Shown one piece after another: positions 15,439-23,610 of a stretch of 64,000 bases of DNA. The position numbers and the translations under genes are program-made. Source of the stretch: Streptomyces sp. WMMB 322 (GTDB taxonomy: Bacteria > Actinomycetota > Actinomycetes > Streptomycetales > Streptomycetaceae). The stretch spans positions 1 to 64,000 of the forward strand of contig NZ_FMHI01000023.1 in the NCBI RefSeq assembly GCF_900090145.1. Direction: 5' to 3'. Each line of letters begins with the position of its first letter. Positions within the stretch are counted from its first letter, which is position 1. The notes beneath the pieces were generated by a model. It worked only from the letters and a program-made list of their open reading frames with translations. It was not told where the DNA came from and made no database searches.

Positions 15439-16527
15439 GTGAGTGAAGTGAGCGGGCAGTGGGCCGACAGGGCGTACATCGGATCGTTCACCTCGGCGGG
15501 CGGCCGGGGCATCACCACCGCCGCACTCGACCCGGAGAGCGGCGCGCTGACGGAGCTGCACCACACCGAGACCCTCGTGCCCGACCCCTCGTACCTCACC
15601 GTCGTCGAGGGCCCCGGCGGGCCGGGCAGCGCCGGCGGTCACCTCTACGCCGTCAGCGAGCGCGAGACGGGCGGAGCGGCCGCCTTCTCCCTCGCCGACC
15701 GGGACAGACCCGAGCTGCTCGGGGAACCGACTCCCGTGGGAGGTGCGGGGCCGACGCACCTGACCGTCGCCGCGGGACATCTCATCACCGCCAACTACGG
15801 CTCCGGGAGCATCAGCGCACTGCCCGTACGGGCCGACGGCACGCTCGGCAGCCGCGCGTCCGTGCACCAGCACACCGGCCACGGCCCCGAGACGCAGCGG
15901 CAGGAAGGGCCCCACGCGCACGCGGTGGTGCCCGACCCGTCCGGGCGCTGGCTGCTCTCGGTCGACCTCGGCACCGACTCGGTGTGGATCTACGACCTGC
16001 GCGACGCCTGTCCCGAAGGCGAACCCCTGCCGTACGCGGAGGCGCACATGCGGCCCGGAAGCGGGCCCCGGCACCTGGTCTTCCACCCCGACGGCGCCCA
16101 CGCCTACATCGTCAACGAGCTGGCCTCGTCCGTGACCGTGTGCGCCTGGGACGCCGGGAGGGGCGCCCTGGAGGCGACCGGCGAGACGGCGACCGTTCCC
16201 GACAGCGCTGCACCCGAACGCAACTTTCCCTCGGAGCTCGCCGTTTCACCCGACGGACGCTTCGCGTGGGCCGCCAACCGCGGCCACGACAGCATCTCCG
16301 TCTTCGCCGTCGCCGCAGCCGGAGATTCCCTGCAGCTCACGGGGACCGTGCCGTGCGGCGGGCACTGGCCGCGCGACCTCGCCCTGCACCCGTCCGGGCG
16401 CCACCTCTACGCCGCCAACGAACGCTCCGGCGACGTCACGTGGTTCGCCGTAGACCAGGTCACCGGCACGCCGCACCGTGAGGGCACCGTCTCCGTCCCG
16501 GCCGCCGGCTGCGTCGTCTTCGGCTGA
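15439..16527 (+). CDS. Lactonase-family seven-bladed beta-propeller protein (YbhE/Pgl-type)
   Basis: A 362-residue protein that starts at GTG 15439 after gaggaagg. The sequence is a run of propeller blades: YIGSFTSAGGRGI, DPSYLTVVEG, THLTVAAGHLITANYGSGS, the metal-site block EGPHAHAVVPDPSGRWLLSVDLGTDSVW, GPRHLVFHPDGAHAYIVNEL, FPSELAVSPDGRFAWAANRGHDS and HWPRDLALHPSGRHLYAANERSGDV. This is the YbhE-type 6-phosphogluconolactonase family (the cycloisomerase fold), not the DevB type. Activity in Streptomyces members is usually assumed rather than shown. It has its own terminator-like hairpin downstream (16711-16754). Confidence 0.9.
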   Translation: MSEVSGQWADRAYIGSFTSAGGRGITTAALDPESGALTELHHTETLVPDPSYLTVVEGPGGPGSAGGHLYAVSERETGGAAAFSLADRDRPELLGEPTPVGGAGPTHLTVAAGHLITANYGSGSISALPVRADGTLGSRASVHQHTGHGPETQRQEGPHAHAVVPDPSGRWLLSVDLGTDSVWIYDLRDACPEGEPLPYAEAHMRPGSGPRHLVFHPDGAHAYIVNELASSVTVCAWDAGRGALEATGETATVPDSAAPERNFPSELAVSPDGRFAWAANRGHDSISVFAVAAAGDSLQLTGTVPCGGHWPRDLALHPSGRHLYAANERSGDVTWFAVDQVTGTPHREGTVSVPAAGCVVFG

Positions 16528-16565
16528 GTCACCGGGGCCGAGTCACCGCGGCCGAGTCACCGCGC
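16524..16565. repeat. Three tandem 14-bp repeats overlapping a stop codon
   Basis: Three copies of the unit cYgagtcaccgSgg follow one another with no gap (copy one c-t-gagtcaccgggg, copies two and three c-c-gagtcaccgcg). The first copy contains the TGA of the lactonase gene: changing its T to C, as in the other copies, would turn the stop into CGA. It looks like local slippage duplication at the gene end. Confidence 0.75.
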
Positions 16566-16605
16566 TGGAGGGGCGCCGGGCGGTCGGGTCCGCGGCCCGT
16601 CAGTT

Positions 16606-16651
16606 CGTCCGCCCGTCTCCCGTCTGATCGCCCGTCCGCCCGTCTCCCGTC
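16606..16651. repeat. Two 19-bp direct repeats, 27-bp period
   Basis: CGTCCGCCCGTCTCCCGTC occurs at 16606-16624 and again at 16633-16651, in the gap between two convergent genes. The unit itself contains short cgtc/ccgtc sub-repeats. Non-coding by codon bias; no function evident. Confidence 0.7.
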
Positions 16652-16710
16652 CGTCGCCGCTCTGCAGGCACCCTGCGAAGGACGCGCACGCCGCGGGGCC
16701 CAGGCATGCG

Positions 16711-16754
16711 CGGAGGCGGTGTGCCCGTCCTCCCCGACGGGCACACCGCCTCCG
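16711..16754. terminator. Long perfect hairpin between convergent genes, likely bidirectional terminator
   Basis: A 19-bp perfect stem (16711-16729 with 16736-16754; inner part GGTGTGCCCGTC/GACGGGCACACC) with a 6-nt loop. It sits between the convergent lactonase and CbiX-like genes. No U-tract follows, as is normal for Streptomyces terminators. Confidence 0.82.
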
Positions 16755-16810
16755 TTCCGCGCCGGCGCGGGCGGAGACCCGCGCCGAAGAGCATGCCCCC
16801 GGCCGCCGCG

Positions 16811-17824
16811 TCAGCGGGCCGCCAGGCCCTGGGGCGAGTGCTGCTGCGGGATGCCGAGCTTGGCCGCGTACGTCGACGCGACGAGCTTGCCCACGGCCGG
16901 GTAGGCGCCCAGCGGCTCGGCCACGGCGCAGCCGGCCTCCGCCGCCGCGGCGTCCAGCAGCCCCTCCGGAACCTCGGGGCCGATGAGGCACGGTGCAACC
17001 GCGAGCTGCTGCGATCCCGCCTCGCGCAGCTGCTCGGCGACGCGCGCCACCGCGCCCGCCTCGTCGAGGCCCGCGGCGAGCACCGGAACGGCGAGCCGCG
17101 CGGCCAGCAGCATGCCCGTGATGCCGGCGGCCTGCACCGCCTCCTCACCGCCGACCGCCGCGAGGATGATGCCGTCCGCGGCGGTCGCGACGGTGAACAG
17201 CCGTGCGCGGTCGGCCCGGGCGAGACCCGCCTCCGAGAGCTTCACGTGCACCGCTTCCGCGAGCAGCGGATGCGGCCCCAGCACGTCGGTGAGTTCCGCG
17301 CCGGTGCCGCTGGAGAGCACCGCCTGCCGTATCTGCCGCATGCCGGCGGCGTCCGGGCCGGCCAGAAGCGGGATGACGAGCGCGACGAGGCGCTCCTCCG
17401 CCCCCGTCTTCGGAGCCTGGCGGGCGGCAGCGGTCGCCCCGGGCTCCGCCTGGCCGCCCTCGTCGCCCGCCTCCGCGGCCGCTGCGGCGGCCTCGACCGC
17501 GGCCAGGTCCGCAGCGCGGTCCTCCGCGGCCTGCTGGTCGGCGGCGGTCTGCGTCAGGACGTTCCCGAGAGTGGGGTACTCCTCGCCGTCGCCCTCCACG
17601 TAACCGATCCGGGCGTCCATCCCCGGCAACTCCGAGCGGGCGATGCTGAGGATCTCCTCGGCGAGGCTGCGGACGGCGCTGGACGGTGTGCCGGGCACGG
17701 CGAGTACCAGCGCAGGGGCGTTCTCTGGTGCAACAACAGGCTCCGGCTTGCGGTGCCTTCCGGGCCTGCGTGGACGCGGCATTCGTACTGGCAGGCCGTT
17801 GTCCGGGTCAGTGGGGGAGCTCAT
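16811..17824 (-). CDS. CbiX/sirohydrochlorin-chelatase-like protein with degenerate first active site
   Basis: A 337-residue two-repeat protein of the CbiX fold, widely annotated in Streptomyces as sirohydrochlorin chelatase. The first half begins LVLAVPGTPSSAVRSLAEEIL, where genuine CbiX/CbiK enzymes have an HGS motif: the metal-binding His is replaced by Pro. The C-terminal half carries LTDVLGPHPLLAEAVHVKLSEAGLAR, TVATAADGIILAAVGGEEA and VAPCLIGPEVPEGLLDAAAAEAG. Between the halves lies a long Ala/Glu-rich linker (~residues 100-140) unlike the compact enzymes. No cobalamin, siroheme or sulfate-assimilation gene is adjacent, so the role is open. Start ATG 17824 is a clean N-terminus, with a basic leader RPRRPGRHRK. 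Confidence 0.75.
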   Translation of the reverse strand: MSSPTDPDNGLPVRMPRPRRPGRHRKPEPVVAPENAPALVLAVPGTPSSAVRSLAEEILSIARSELPGMDARIGYVEGDGEEYPTLGNVLTQTAADQQAAEDRAADLAAVEAAAAAAEAGDEGGQAEPGATAAARQAPKTGAEERLVALVIPLLAGPDAAGMRQIRQAVLSSGTGAELTDVLGPHPLLAEAVHVKLSEAGLARADRARLFTVATAADGIILAAVGGEEAVQAAGITGMLLAARLAVPVLAAGLDEAGAVARVAEQLREAGSQQLAVAPCLIGPEVPEGLLDAAAAEAGCAVAEPLGAYPAVGKLVASTYAAKLGIPQQHSPQGLAAR

Positions 17825-17930
17825 GCGCCCGCATGCTAACGCCTTGTGGGACCCGGCAGTTCAGGCGGGGGAGAGTGGCCGGAAATGCCGTTTTGATCCG
17901 GTGGAGGGTTGTTCGGCTTTGCCGGATTTC

Positions 17931-18968
17931 TCAACTCAGGGCCAGCAGGACCGGATCCGGTGGAAGCCGCAGCGCACCGTCGGTGAGCCGCGCCGCGATC
18001 AGCAGCGCACCGTCGAGAGGGCCGCCCTCCGGCGTCAGGACGCGCGCGCCCGGCAGCCGCCCGTCCAGTTCCTGCCGCAGCGGCTCGGCGAGGGGGGCAC
18101 CGAGACGGAAGAGGCCACCGGTCAGGGCCACGGCGGCACCCTCCGCGGAGGGGCACACGGCCGTCGCGGCCGCGGCGATCTCCCGCGCCGCCGACCTCAT
18201 CACCGCACCGGCGACGGGGTCGCCGTCCCCGGCGCAGGCGGCGACATCGGGGGCGAACGACGCCAGCACGGCCGGGCGGTCGCTGCGCGGATAAAGCTGC
18301 GAGGGCAGACCGCTGAGCGGTGCGCCGAAACGGGCCTCGGCGCGCTCCCGCAGCGCACGCGAGCCGCCTTCCCGGCCGTCGAACGCCCGCATCGCGGCCT
18401 GCAGTCCGGCCTGCCCGATCCACGCCCCGCCGCCGCAGTCGCCCAGCAGATGCCCCCAGCCGTCGGCGCGCTGCCAGCTCTGCAGGTCGGTGCCCATGGC
18501 GATCAGCCCGGTGCCGCCGGCGACGACGGCACCCGGCTGTTCGCCCAGCGCGCCCGCGTAGGCGGTCACCGCGTCGGCGGCCAGTGCGACGCGCCGGGTG
18601 CCCAGCTCCCGTCTCAGCGCGCCGGGCAGGGCGGCCCGCAGGCTGCCGCCCAGCGTGGCCATTCCCGCCGCGCCCACGCACACCGCGTCCGGGCCGGCGC
18701 CCTCCTCGCCTGCTTCGGCGAGCAGACGCCGCGCAGCGGGCAGCAGTTGGGCCAGCATGTGTGCGGCGTCGATCCCCTCCGGGCCGGTGCGGACCGGTTC
18801 GGTCGAGGTGACCGTGCCCGCTGTCCGCGGGGCGGCGCCCGGCCGGGAGGCGTCCGCCAGCGCGACGCGCAGCCCCGAGCCGCCCGAGTCCGCGCCGAGC
18901 ACCCACACGCGCCTGCCTGCCGTGCCCTCCGGGGGCGGCGGAGACGGGCCGGGCCCCTGAGCGGTCAC
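17931..18968 (-). CDS. BadF/BadG/BcrA-type ATPase, N-acetylglucosamine kinase-like
   Basis: About 345 residues in the actin-like ATPase fold. The phosphate-1 motif is LGADSGGSGLRVALAD at the N-terminus; ALAADAVTAYAG, GAVVAGGTGLIAMG and LLGDCGGGAWIGQAGL supply the phosphate-2 and adenosine parts; ALTGGLF is near the end. Members without the iron-sulfur cysteines of BadF are amino-sugar kinases (GlcNAc kinase), which is the best guess here. The GTG start at 18968 overlaps the ung stop (GTGA), so the two are co-transcribed and coupled; the pairing with DNA repair is probably accidental. Confidence 0.85.
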   Translation of the reverse strand: MTAQGPGPSPPPPEGTAGRRVWVLGADSGGSGLRVALADASRPGAAPRTAGTVTSTEPVRTGPEGIDAAHMLAQLLPAARRLLAEAGEEGAGPDAVCVGAAGMATLGGSLRAALPGALRRELGTRRVALAADAVTAYAGALGEQPGAVVAGGTGLIAMGTDLQSWQRADGWGHLLGDCGGGAWIGQAGLQAAMRAFDGREGGSRALRERAEARFGAPLSGLPSQLYPRSDRPAVLASFAPDVAACAGDGDPVAGAVMRSAAREIAAAATAVCPSAEGAAVALTGGLFRLGAPLAEPLRQELDGRLPGARVLTPEGGPLDGALLIAARLTDGALRLPPDPVLLALS

Positions 18969-19642
18969 GGCAGCCGCCAGTCCACCGGCTCGGCTCCCTG
19001 CTGCGCGAGCAGGTCGTTGACGCGGCTGAAGGGGCGCGAGCCGAAGAAGCCCCGGTCCGCCGACATGGGGGAGGGGTGCGAGGACTCCACGACGGGGCGG
19101 CTCCCCAGGAGGGGACGCAGATTGCGCGCGTCGCGGCCCCACAGCACCGAGACCATCGGCTTCTCCCTCGCGACGAGCGCCTTGATCGCCTGTTCCGTGA
19201 CCTCTTCCCAGCCCTTGCCCCGGTGGGCTCCGGGGCGCCGGGGCGCGGTCGTCAGCGCCCTGTTGAGCAGCAGTACGCCTTGCCGCGTCCAGGGCGTCAG
19301 GTCGCCGTTCGAGGGGCGCGGCAGGCCGAGGTCGCTGCCCAGCTCCCGGAAGATGTTCTCCAGGCTGCCGGGCAGCGGGCTCACGTCCGGCGCTACGGAG
19401 AACGACAGCCCCACGGCGTGACCCGGTGTCGGGTACGGGTCCTGTCCGACGATGAGGACCCGCACGTCGTCGAAGGGCTGCTGAAAGGCGCGCAGTACGT
19501 TCTCGCCCGCGGGGAGATAGGTTCTCCCCGCGGCGATCTCCGCCCGGAGGAACTCGCCCATGGAGGCGACTCGTTCAGCGACGGGTTCGAGCGCCTTCGC
19601 CCAGCCCGGTTCGACGATCTCGTTCAACGGTCGTGCAGCCAC
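18965..19642 (-). CDS. ung: Uracil-DNA glycosylase, family 1
   Basis: A 225-residue base-excision repair enzyme. All family 1 motifs are present: the water-activating loop VGQDPYPTPGHAVGLSFS (catalytic Asp68), the Pro-rich PLPGSLENIFRELG, GVLLLNRALT (uracil-binding Asn), and the minor-groove intercalation loop SSHPSPMSADRGFFGSRPFS (catalytic His189). Length is standard. Streptomyces commonly carry two ung paralogues; this one could be either. Start ATG 19642 gives the expected N-terminus. It is followed, with a 4-bp overlap, by the BadF-type kinase. Confidence 0.96.
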   Translation of the reverse strand: MAARPLNEIVEPGWAKALEPVAERVASMGEFLRAEIAAGRTYLPAGENVLRAFQQPFDDVRVLIVGQDPYPTPGHAVGLSFSVAPDVSPLPGSLENIFRELGSDLGLPRPSNGDLTPWTRQGVLLLNRALTTAPRRPGAHRGKGWEEVTEQAIKALVAREKPMVSVLWGRDARNLRPLLGSRPVVESSHPSPMSADRGFFGSRPFSRVNDLLAQQGAEPVDWRLP

Positions 19643-19700
19643 GGGCGGTTACTCTACTGGCTCCGGAAGGCCGCTTCGGACCCCGGATCTCCCCGTCACA

Positions 19701-20810
19701 TCAGCCGATCACCGCCGCCCGCACGCACAGCACGTCCGGCAGATGTCCCGCGAGCTGCTGCCAGTTCTCCCCTTCGTCGGCGCTGGCGAAGACCTCGCCG
19801 TTGCGGTTGCCGAAGTAGATTCCGGCGGGGTCCGCCCCGTCCGAGCACATCGCGTCGCGCAGGACCGGACCGTAGTGCGCCTCCACCGGCAGCCCCGCCC
19901 CGAGTTCCTGCCAGCTCGCGCCCGCGTCCTCGGTGCGGTGGACGCGGCAGCGGCGCTCCGCCGGGACCCGGTCGGAGTCGGCGTTGAGCGGGAAGACGTA
20001 GGCGACACCGCCGCGCTGCGGGTGGCTCACCACGGGGAAGCCGAAGTCGGAGGGCAGACTCCCCCCGATGGAGGTCCAGTTGCTGCCGTCGTCGTCACTG
20101 CGGTAGACGCCCCAGTGGTTCTGGAGGTACAGCCGGGACGGGTCGGCGGCGTCCCGCGCGACCTTGTGCACGCACTGCCCGTACTCGGGGAAGCGCATGT
20201 TCTCCGGGAGGAAGACCGCCTCCACGCCGCGGTTGCACGGCTCCCAGCTCTTGCCCGCGTCGGCCGTGCGGTAGGCCCCGCCCGTCGAGACGGCGACGGT
20301 CACCCGGCGCGGATCTCTGGGGTCGACAAGGATGGTGTGCAGACCGAGCCCGCCGCCCCCCGGGACCCAGTCCTTGCGAGTGGGGTGCTCCCACAGCCCG
20401 CGCACCAGCTCGAAGCTGCTGCCGCCGTCCTCGGAGCGGAAGAGCGCGCCGGGTTCGGTGCCGGCCCAGACGACGTCGGGCTCGTCCGCCCCGCCGGGCT
20501 GGATCTGCCACACGCGCTCGAGGGAAACCCCCGTGTCCTGGGGGAACTTCACCGCCGGTGCGGACGGCTCCGTCCACGTCGATCCCAGGTCGTCCGAGTG
20601 GAACACCGACGGCCCCCAGTGCGCACTGTCACCGCCGACGAGGATCCTGGGACCGGAGGCGCGGCGCGTGTCGAAGCCGACCGAGTAGACCGCCTGCGCG
20701 TTGAAGTGCGGACCCTCGAACTCCCAGCCCGTTCCCCGCCGGCCGTTCCCCGGCCGCCGCGCGAGGAAGAGCCCTTTCCGGGTGCCTACCGCGAGAAGTA
20801 CGTCTGACAT
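19701..20810 (-). CDS. BNR/Asp-box repeat beta-propeller protein (sialidase-like fold)
   Basis: A 369-residue propeller with no export signal, so cytoplasmic. Six Asp-box-like motifs are visible: HSDDLGSTW, RSEDGGSSF, RTADAGKSW, RSDDDGSNW, RTEDAGASW and ASADEGENW. They are spaced at regular blade intervals. The family is often labelled exo-alpha-sialidase or photosynthesis-system-II-assembly-like, but the catalytic residues of sialidases (Arg triad, Tyr/Glu pair) are not apparent, so enzymatic function is doubtful. I start at ATG 20810 (MSDVLLAVGTRKGLFLAR), the usual N-terminus of this group; an upstream GGAGG is 11 nt away. Monocistronic. Confidence 0.82.
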   Translation of the reverse strand: MSDVLLAVGTRKGLFLARRPGNGRRGTGWEFEGPHFNAQAVYSVGFDTRRASGPRILVGGDSAHWGPSVFHSDDLGSTWTEPSAPAVKFPQDTGVSLERVWQIQPGGADEPDVVWAGTEPGALFRSEDGGSSFELVRGLWEHPTRKDWVPGGGGLGLHTILVDPRDPRRVTVAVSTGGAYRTADAGKSWEPCNRGVEAVFLPENMRFPEYGQCVHKVARDAADPSRLYLQNHWGVYRSDDDGSNWTSIGGSLPSDFGFPVVSHPQRGGVAYVFPLNADSDRVPAERRCRVHRTEDAGASWQELGAGLPVEAHYGPVLRDAMCSDGADPAGIYFGNRNGEVFASADEGENWQQLAGHLPDVLCVRAAVIG

Positions 20811-21044
20811 GTCTGATCCTGCCTCCGTGACGTCTTTGTCCGGGCTTTCCGAAGTGGCCACAGTCTGCACCCGACCACCGACAATGACGCCGCCGCGGAG
20901 GTCGCCGCAGGTGAGAGCGGCGCGTGCGGCCTCTGGACATACACGCCGCAGCGGGGCGGCTGGTGAGCAGGGTCCGGACCCGGCGTTCCGTGCCGCCGAA
21001 GGCCGTCTTGCCGCCGCGGCCCCCGTGCCGCCGCCGGCAGGTGC

Positions 21045-21809
21045 TCAGTTCGCCGAGGGCCTCCGGCGGGGCGGGCCGGCGGGCGCCTGTGCCTGCGGCT
21101 GCCGCAGCACCTCGTACGGCTCCGGCTCGGTCCGCGGCTCCTGCCCTCCGGGGGCTCTTGTGACGGTCAGCCGCCTCGCCTGCGCCGAATCGTTCACCGC
21201 CGGGCCCTGTGCCGGGGGACTGCCCAGTTCCCACTCCAGTTCGTAACGCGCGAAGAGTTCGGCACGCAGACGCGCCACCGGCATCGGCACGCCGGGGATC
21301 AGCACGGCGAACACGGCACCCATCAACAGCGCGCGCAGCAGCGGATAGTCGGCGTCAGGGTCGGAGGATCCGTAACGTTCCACGGTCCTGCTCAGCAGAG
21401 ACGCCAGGCGCTGCTGCTCGGGGCACTGGACGAATCCTTCCTGCTGGAGGATTCCTGCCATGTGCGCCCGCATCAGCACGGGGCGGTCCTGGGCCAGCCC
21501 GAGGATGGCGTCGATCGCACGCGCCAGGAACTCGTTCCCCGCCTCGGGGCCCTCCGGCAGCGGCTCACGCTCCAGGGCCTCCTGGAGCGTGAGGTGCATC
21601 AGACGGTGCACGGCGGACTGGAAGAGCTGCCGCTTCCCCGGGAAGTAGTACGAGATGAGCCCCCGGGCCGAGCCCGCACGGTCCGCGATGTCACCCAGGG
21701 TCGTCGCCTCGAAGCCGCGTTCGCCGACGAGGTCGACCGTCGCCTGCAGCAACCGCTCACGCGAGCGCCGGCGCAACTCTTCGTTGACCGAGGCGCTCCG
21801 AGGGGACAT
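21045..21809 (-). CDS. TetR/AcrR-family transcriptional regulator
   Basis: 254 residues; longer than the usual ~200 because of a ~45-residue Pro/Arg-rich C-terminal tail. The N-terminal helix-turn-helix is clear: RERLLQATVDLVGERGFEATTLGDIADRAG followed by ARGLISYYFPGKRQLF. The ligand domain is a helical bundle with LARAIDAILGLAQDRPVLMRAHM and a hydrophobic stretch near RALLMGAVFAVLIPGVPMP. Start ATG 21809 has AGGAG 8 nt upstream. A 13-bp dyad lies between its -10 element and the start codon, consistent with autorepression. No divergent transporter or enzyme of obvious relation is adjacent, so the target is unclear. Confidence 0.9.
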   Translation of the reverse strand: MSPRSASVNEELRRRSRERLLQATVDLVGERGFEATTLGDIADRAGSARGLISYYFPGKRQLFQSAVHRLMHLTLQEALEREPLPEGPEAGNEFLARAIDAILGLAQDRPVLMRAHMAGILQQEGFVQCPEQQRLASLLSRTVERYGSSDPDADYPLLRALLMGAVFAVLIPGVPMPVARLRAELFARYELEWELGSPPAQGPAVNDSAQARRLTVTRAPGGQEPRTEPEPYEVLRQPQAQAPAGPPRRRPSAN

Positions 21810-21830
21810 CCTGTTAACTCCTATGTTGAC

Positions 21831-21849
21831 TGGCTCCGAGCCAATATAC
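21831..21849 (-). promoter_or_regulatory. Likely TetR promoter (-10) and operator dyad
   Basis: TGGCTCcGAGCCA (21831-21843) is a 6-bp inverted repeat with one central base, 22 bp upstream of the TetR start codon. On the minus strand it is immediately preceded by TATATT, a good -10 hexamer. The dyad therefore sits at about the transcription start, where a bound repressor would block initiation. Confidence 0.55.
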
Positions 21850-21900
21850 TCGTGGAGACTTCGGACGCACGCCCCCGACCAGGCTGCTTCCGGCACGACC

Positions 21901-21939
21901 GCCGGTATTGGGCGACGCGGGGGATCGCCCAATACCGGC
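21901..21939. repeat. 15-bp perfect inverted repeat with 9-nt loop
   Basis: GCCGGTATTGGGCGA (21901-21915) and its exact reverse complement TCGCCCAATACCGGC (21925-21939) flank a 9-nt loop. No T-run follows on either side. It lies between divergent genes, about 90 bp upstream of the TetR start and 365 bp upstream of the hypothetical gene, so it is not an ordinary gene-end terminator. It could be an operator for a large regulator or an RNA hairpin in a leader. Confidence 0.8.
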
Positions 21940-22172
21940 CTGCTCCGGCCTCTGCGCCGTTCCGGAGGAGCCGGGGCCCTCCCGTCCGCCCGGCCCGGGG
22001 CTCCTGCGGCACAGCCGATCCGTGATGTTGCCGCATCCGGCCGCGAACCCGCCGCCCTGCGCCGGCCCGAGCCCATTGCCCACCGGTCCCAGGCACCTGC
22101 CCGTTCGGGCACGGGATGTGCCGGCCGGAGCCGAGGGGCCGCACAAGCGCGCAATTCATCGTGTGCGGAACG

Positions 22173-22200
22173 TTGTTGAACTCGAGACGAGCAATAGAAT
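22173..22200 (+). promoter_or_regulatory. Candidate vegetative promoter for the gene at 22306
   Basis: TTGTTG (22173-22178), 16 bp, TAGAAT (22195-22200). This matches the Streptomyces HrdB pattern fairly well and points at the hypothetical gene about 105 bp downstream. Confidence 0.45.
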
Positions 22201-22305
22201 GAACCGACGAACGCGCTGATACGGGAACTCGCGGCACTGCAGTCCGAGCAGTCCCTCCCGCCCGGTCCGCGCTCTTCCGGTTCCCGCGGCTTACTAGGAG
22301 AGTCC

Positions 22306-22815
22306 ATGCCGTTAGCGGTGGTCTCGCTCATCTGGGACGCACAGCACTCCTCCGGTCCGCAGCACGTGAAGTACGACGACGACGGCTACTACCTCGTCCG
22401 CTTCCCCTACGGGCAGCAGGAGTCGTACGACCCCTGGAACATGCACGCCGCCCGTCGGGACGGTGACACCTCCGAGTTCCCCGACTCGCGGTCGGGCCTG
22501 ATCCATCCCAGCCACGAGGGCTGGGGCGTCCTCTCCGCGATGGTCCACTGGTCGAAGGACGGCGAACCGCACGAGTACCGCGCGCGCTTCGTGCGCGACC
22601 CGCTCGGGGACGGCTACGACTCGACGGCCACCACGGACGCCGCGGAGACGGGCGGCGGCCAGTACAAGGCGTACATGTGGCAGATGTTCGTATACCCGGA
22701 CGTGCCGCTCGGACTGAAGGTCTCCGCACGGGGCAAGGGCGACACCAAGATCCGCACGCCCTTGCTGCACGCCCAGTTCAAACTCGCCATCCACACGGAC
22801 GTGATGACGCCCTGA
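22306..22815 (+). CDS. Hypothetical protein, 169 residues
   Basis: A single-domain soluble protein, family not recognised. It is rich in aromatic and acidic residues and looks like an all-beta fold: VVSLIWDAQHSS, YYLVRFPYGQQESYDPW, EGWGVLSAMVHWSKDG, YKAYMWQMFVYPDVPLGLKVSARGKG. There is no signal peptide and no membrane segment. A good Shine-Dalgarno (ctaggagagtcc) precedes ATG 22306 and codon usage is normal, so the gene is real. No neighbour suggests a function: a TetR regulator diverges upstream and a PAP2 phosphatase converges 27 bp downstream. Confidence 0.75.
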   Translation: MPLAVVSLIWDAQHSSGPQHVKYDDDGYYLVRFPYGQQESYDPWNMHAARRDGDTSEFPDSRSGLIHPSHEGWGVLSAMVHWSKDGEPHEYRARFVRDPLGDGYDSTATTDAAETGGGQYKAYMWQMFVYPDVPLGLKVSARGKGDTKIRTPLLHAQFKLAIHTDVMTP

Positions 22816-22842
22816 CCCGCCCGGCCCCGACGGGCGGTTGGT

Positions 22843-23577
22843 TCAGACGGGGCTCCTCGACGCGCCGAGGCTGCCCCTGTTCACCAGGGCACACCACAGG
22901 CCGATGGACAGGGCCGCCAGCGCGATGCCCAGCACCGCGCCGACCACGGTGTCCGTGAGCCAGTGCACCCCGAGCGCCACGCGGGTCAGGCACGCCCCGG
23001 CGACCGAGACACAGGCGAGGAGGAGCACGAGAGCACGCAACGCCCTGTCCGCCGCGGAGCGTTGCACCAGCCACACCACCACAACGCACGTGAGCGCGGC
23101 GGTCATGGCGTGGCCCGACGGCATGGCGGCAAAGTGGGCGGAGTCCACGGGCTGCTGCCACTCCGGACGCGGACGGTCCACCAGTGCCTTGAGCCCCTGC
23201 TGAACTCCCGCTCCCACTGCGGTCGTTGCCAGGCACCACAGCGCGAGCACGCCTTCCCCCCGGAGCCACACCCACAGCGCCGCCGCCCCGATCACGAGCC
23301 GCATCGTGACCGGGTCCCACACCCAGTCGGTGAGAACGCGGTTGGCCTCCGTCCAGGCCGGATGCGTCAGGGCCCGGGCGTGGAACCAGTTCGCGACCTC
23401 CTTGTCGGTGCTCAGCAGGGGCGGCCAGCCGGCCGCGACGAGCACGATGACGGCCGAGGCGACGGCGCTCAGCACGAGCGCGGTCCACAGCCATGCCGCG
23501 CAGTGGGCAGGGGAGTTCGCCGGTGAATTCGCCGGCGAAGGTGCGTCAGTGGTCGGCGCGTGCGTCGGTCCGTGCAT
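22843..23577 (-). CDS. PAP2-family membrane phosphatase
   Basis: A 244-residue integral membrane phosphatase with five or six helices. The three catalytic motifs are complete: KALVDRPRP (residues 130-138, KX6RP), PSGH (153-156), and R199 with His205 and Asp209 in TRVALGVHWLTD (SRX5HX3D-like). Family members dephosphorylate phosphatidate, diacylglycerol pyrophosphate or undecaprenyl pyrophosphate at the outer membrane face. The N-terminus carries a short SPAN SPAN SPAH repeat encoded by near-identical 12-bp units before the first helix. Transcribed after the M56 protease gene with a 33-bp gap, possibly one unit. Confidence 0.92.
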   Translation of the reverse strand: MHGPTHAPTTDAPSPANSPANSPAHCAAWLWTALVLSAVASAVIVLVAAGWPPLLSTDKEVANWFHARALTHPAWTEANRVLTDWVWDPVTMRLVIGAAALWVWLRGEGVLALWCLATTAVGAGVQQGLKALVDRPRPEWQQPVDSAHFAAMPSGHAMTAALTCVVVVWLVQRSAADRALRALVLLLACVSVAGACLTRVALGVHWLTDTVVGAVLGIALAALSIGLWCALVNRGSLGASRSPV

Positions 23578-23610
23578 GGTCCGATCTTCACCCGGCGGAC
23601 ACGCGCGTGG

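Larger units (their letters stand above)
21810..22305. other. 496-bp divergent intergenic region
   Basis: No coding frame is supported. It contains the TetR operator (21831-21849), a 15-bp perfect inverted repeat (21901-21939) and a candidate rightward promoter (22173-22200) for the hypothetical gene at 22306. The stretch between 21940 and 22170 is featureless GC-rich sequence. Confidence 0.6.
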
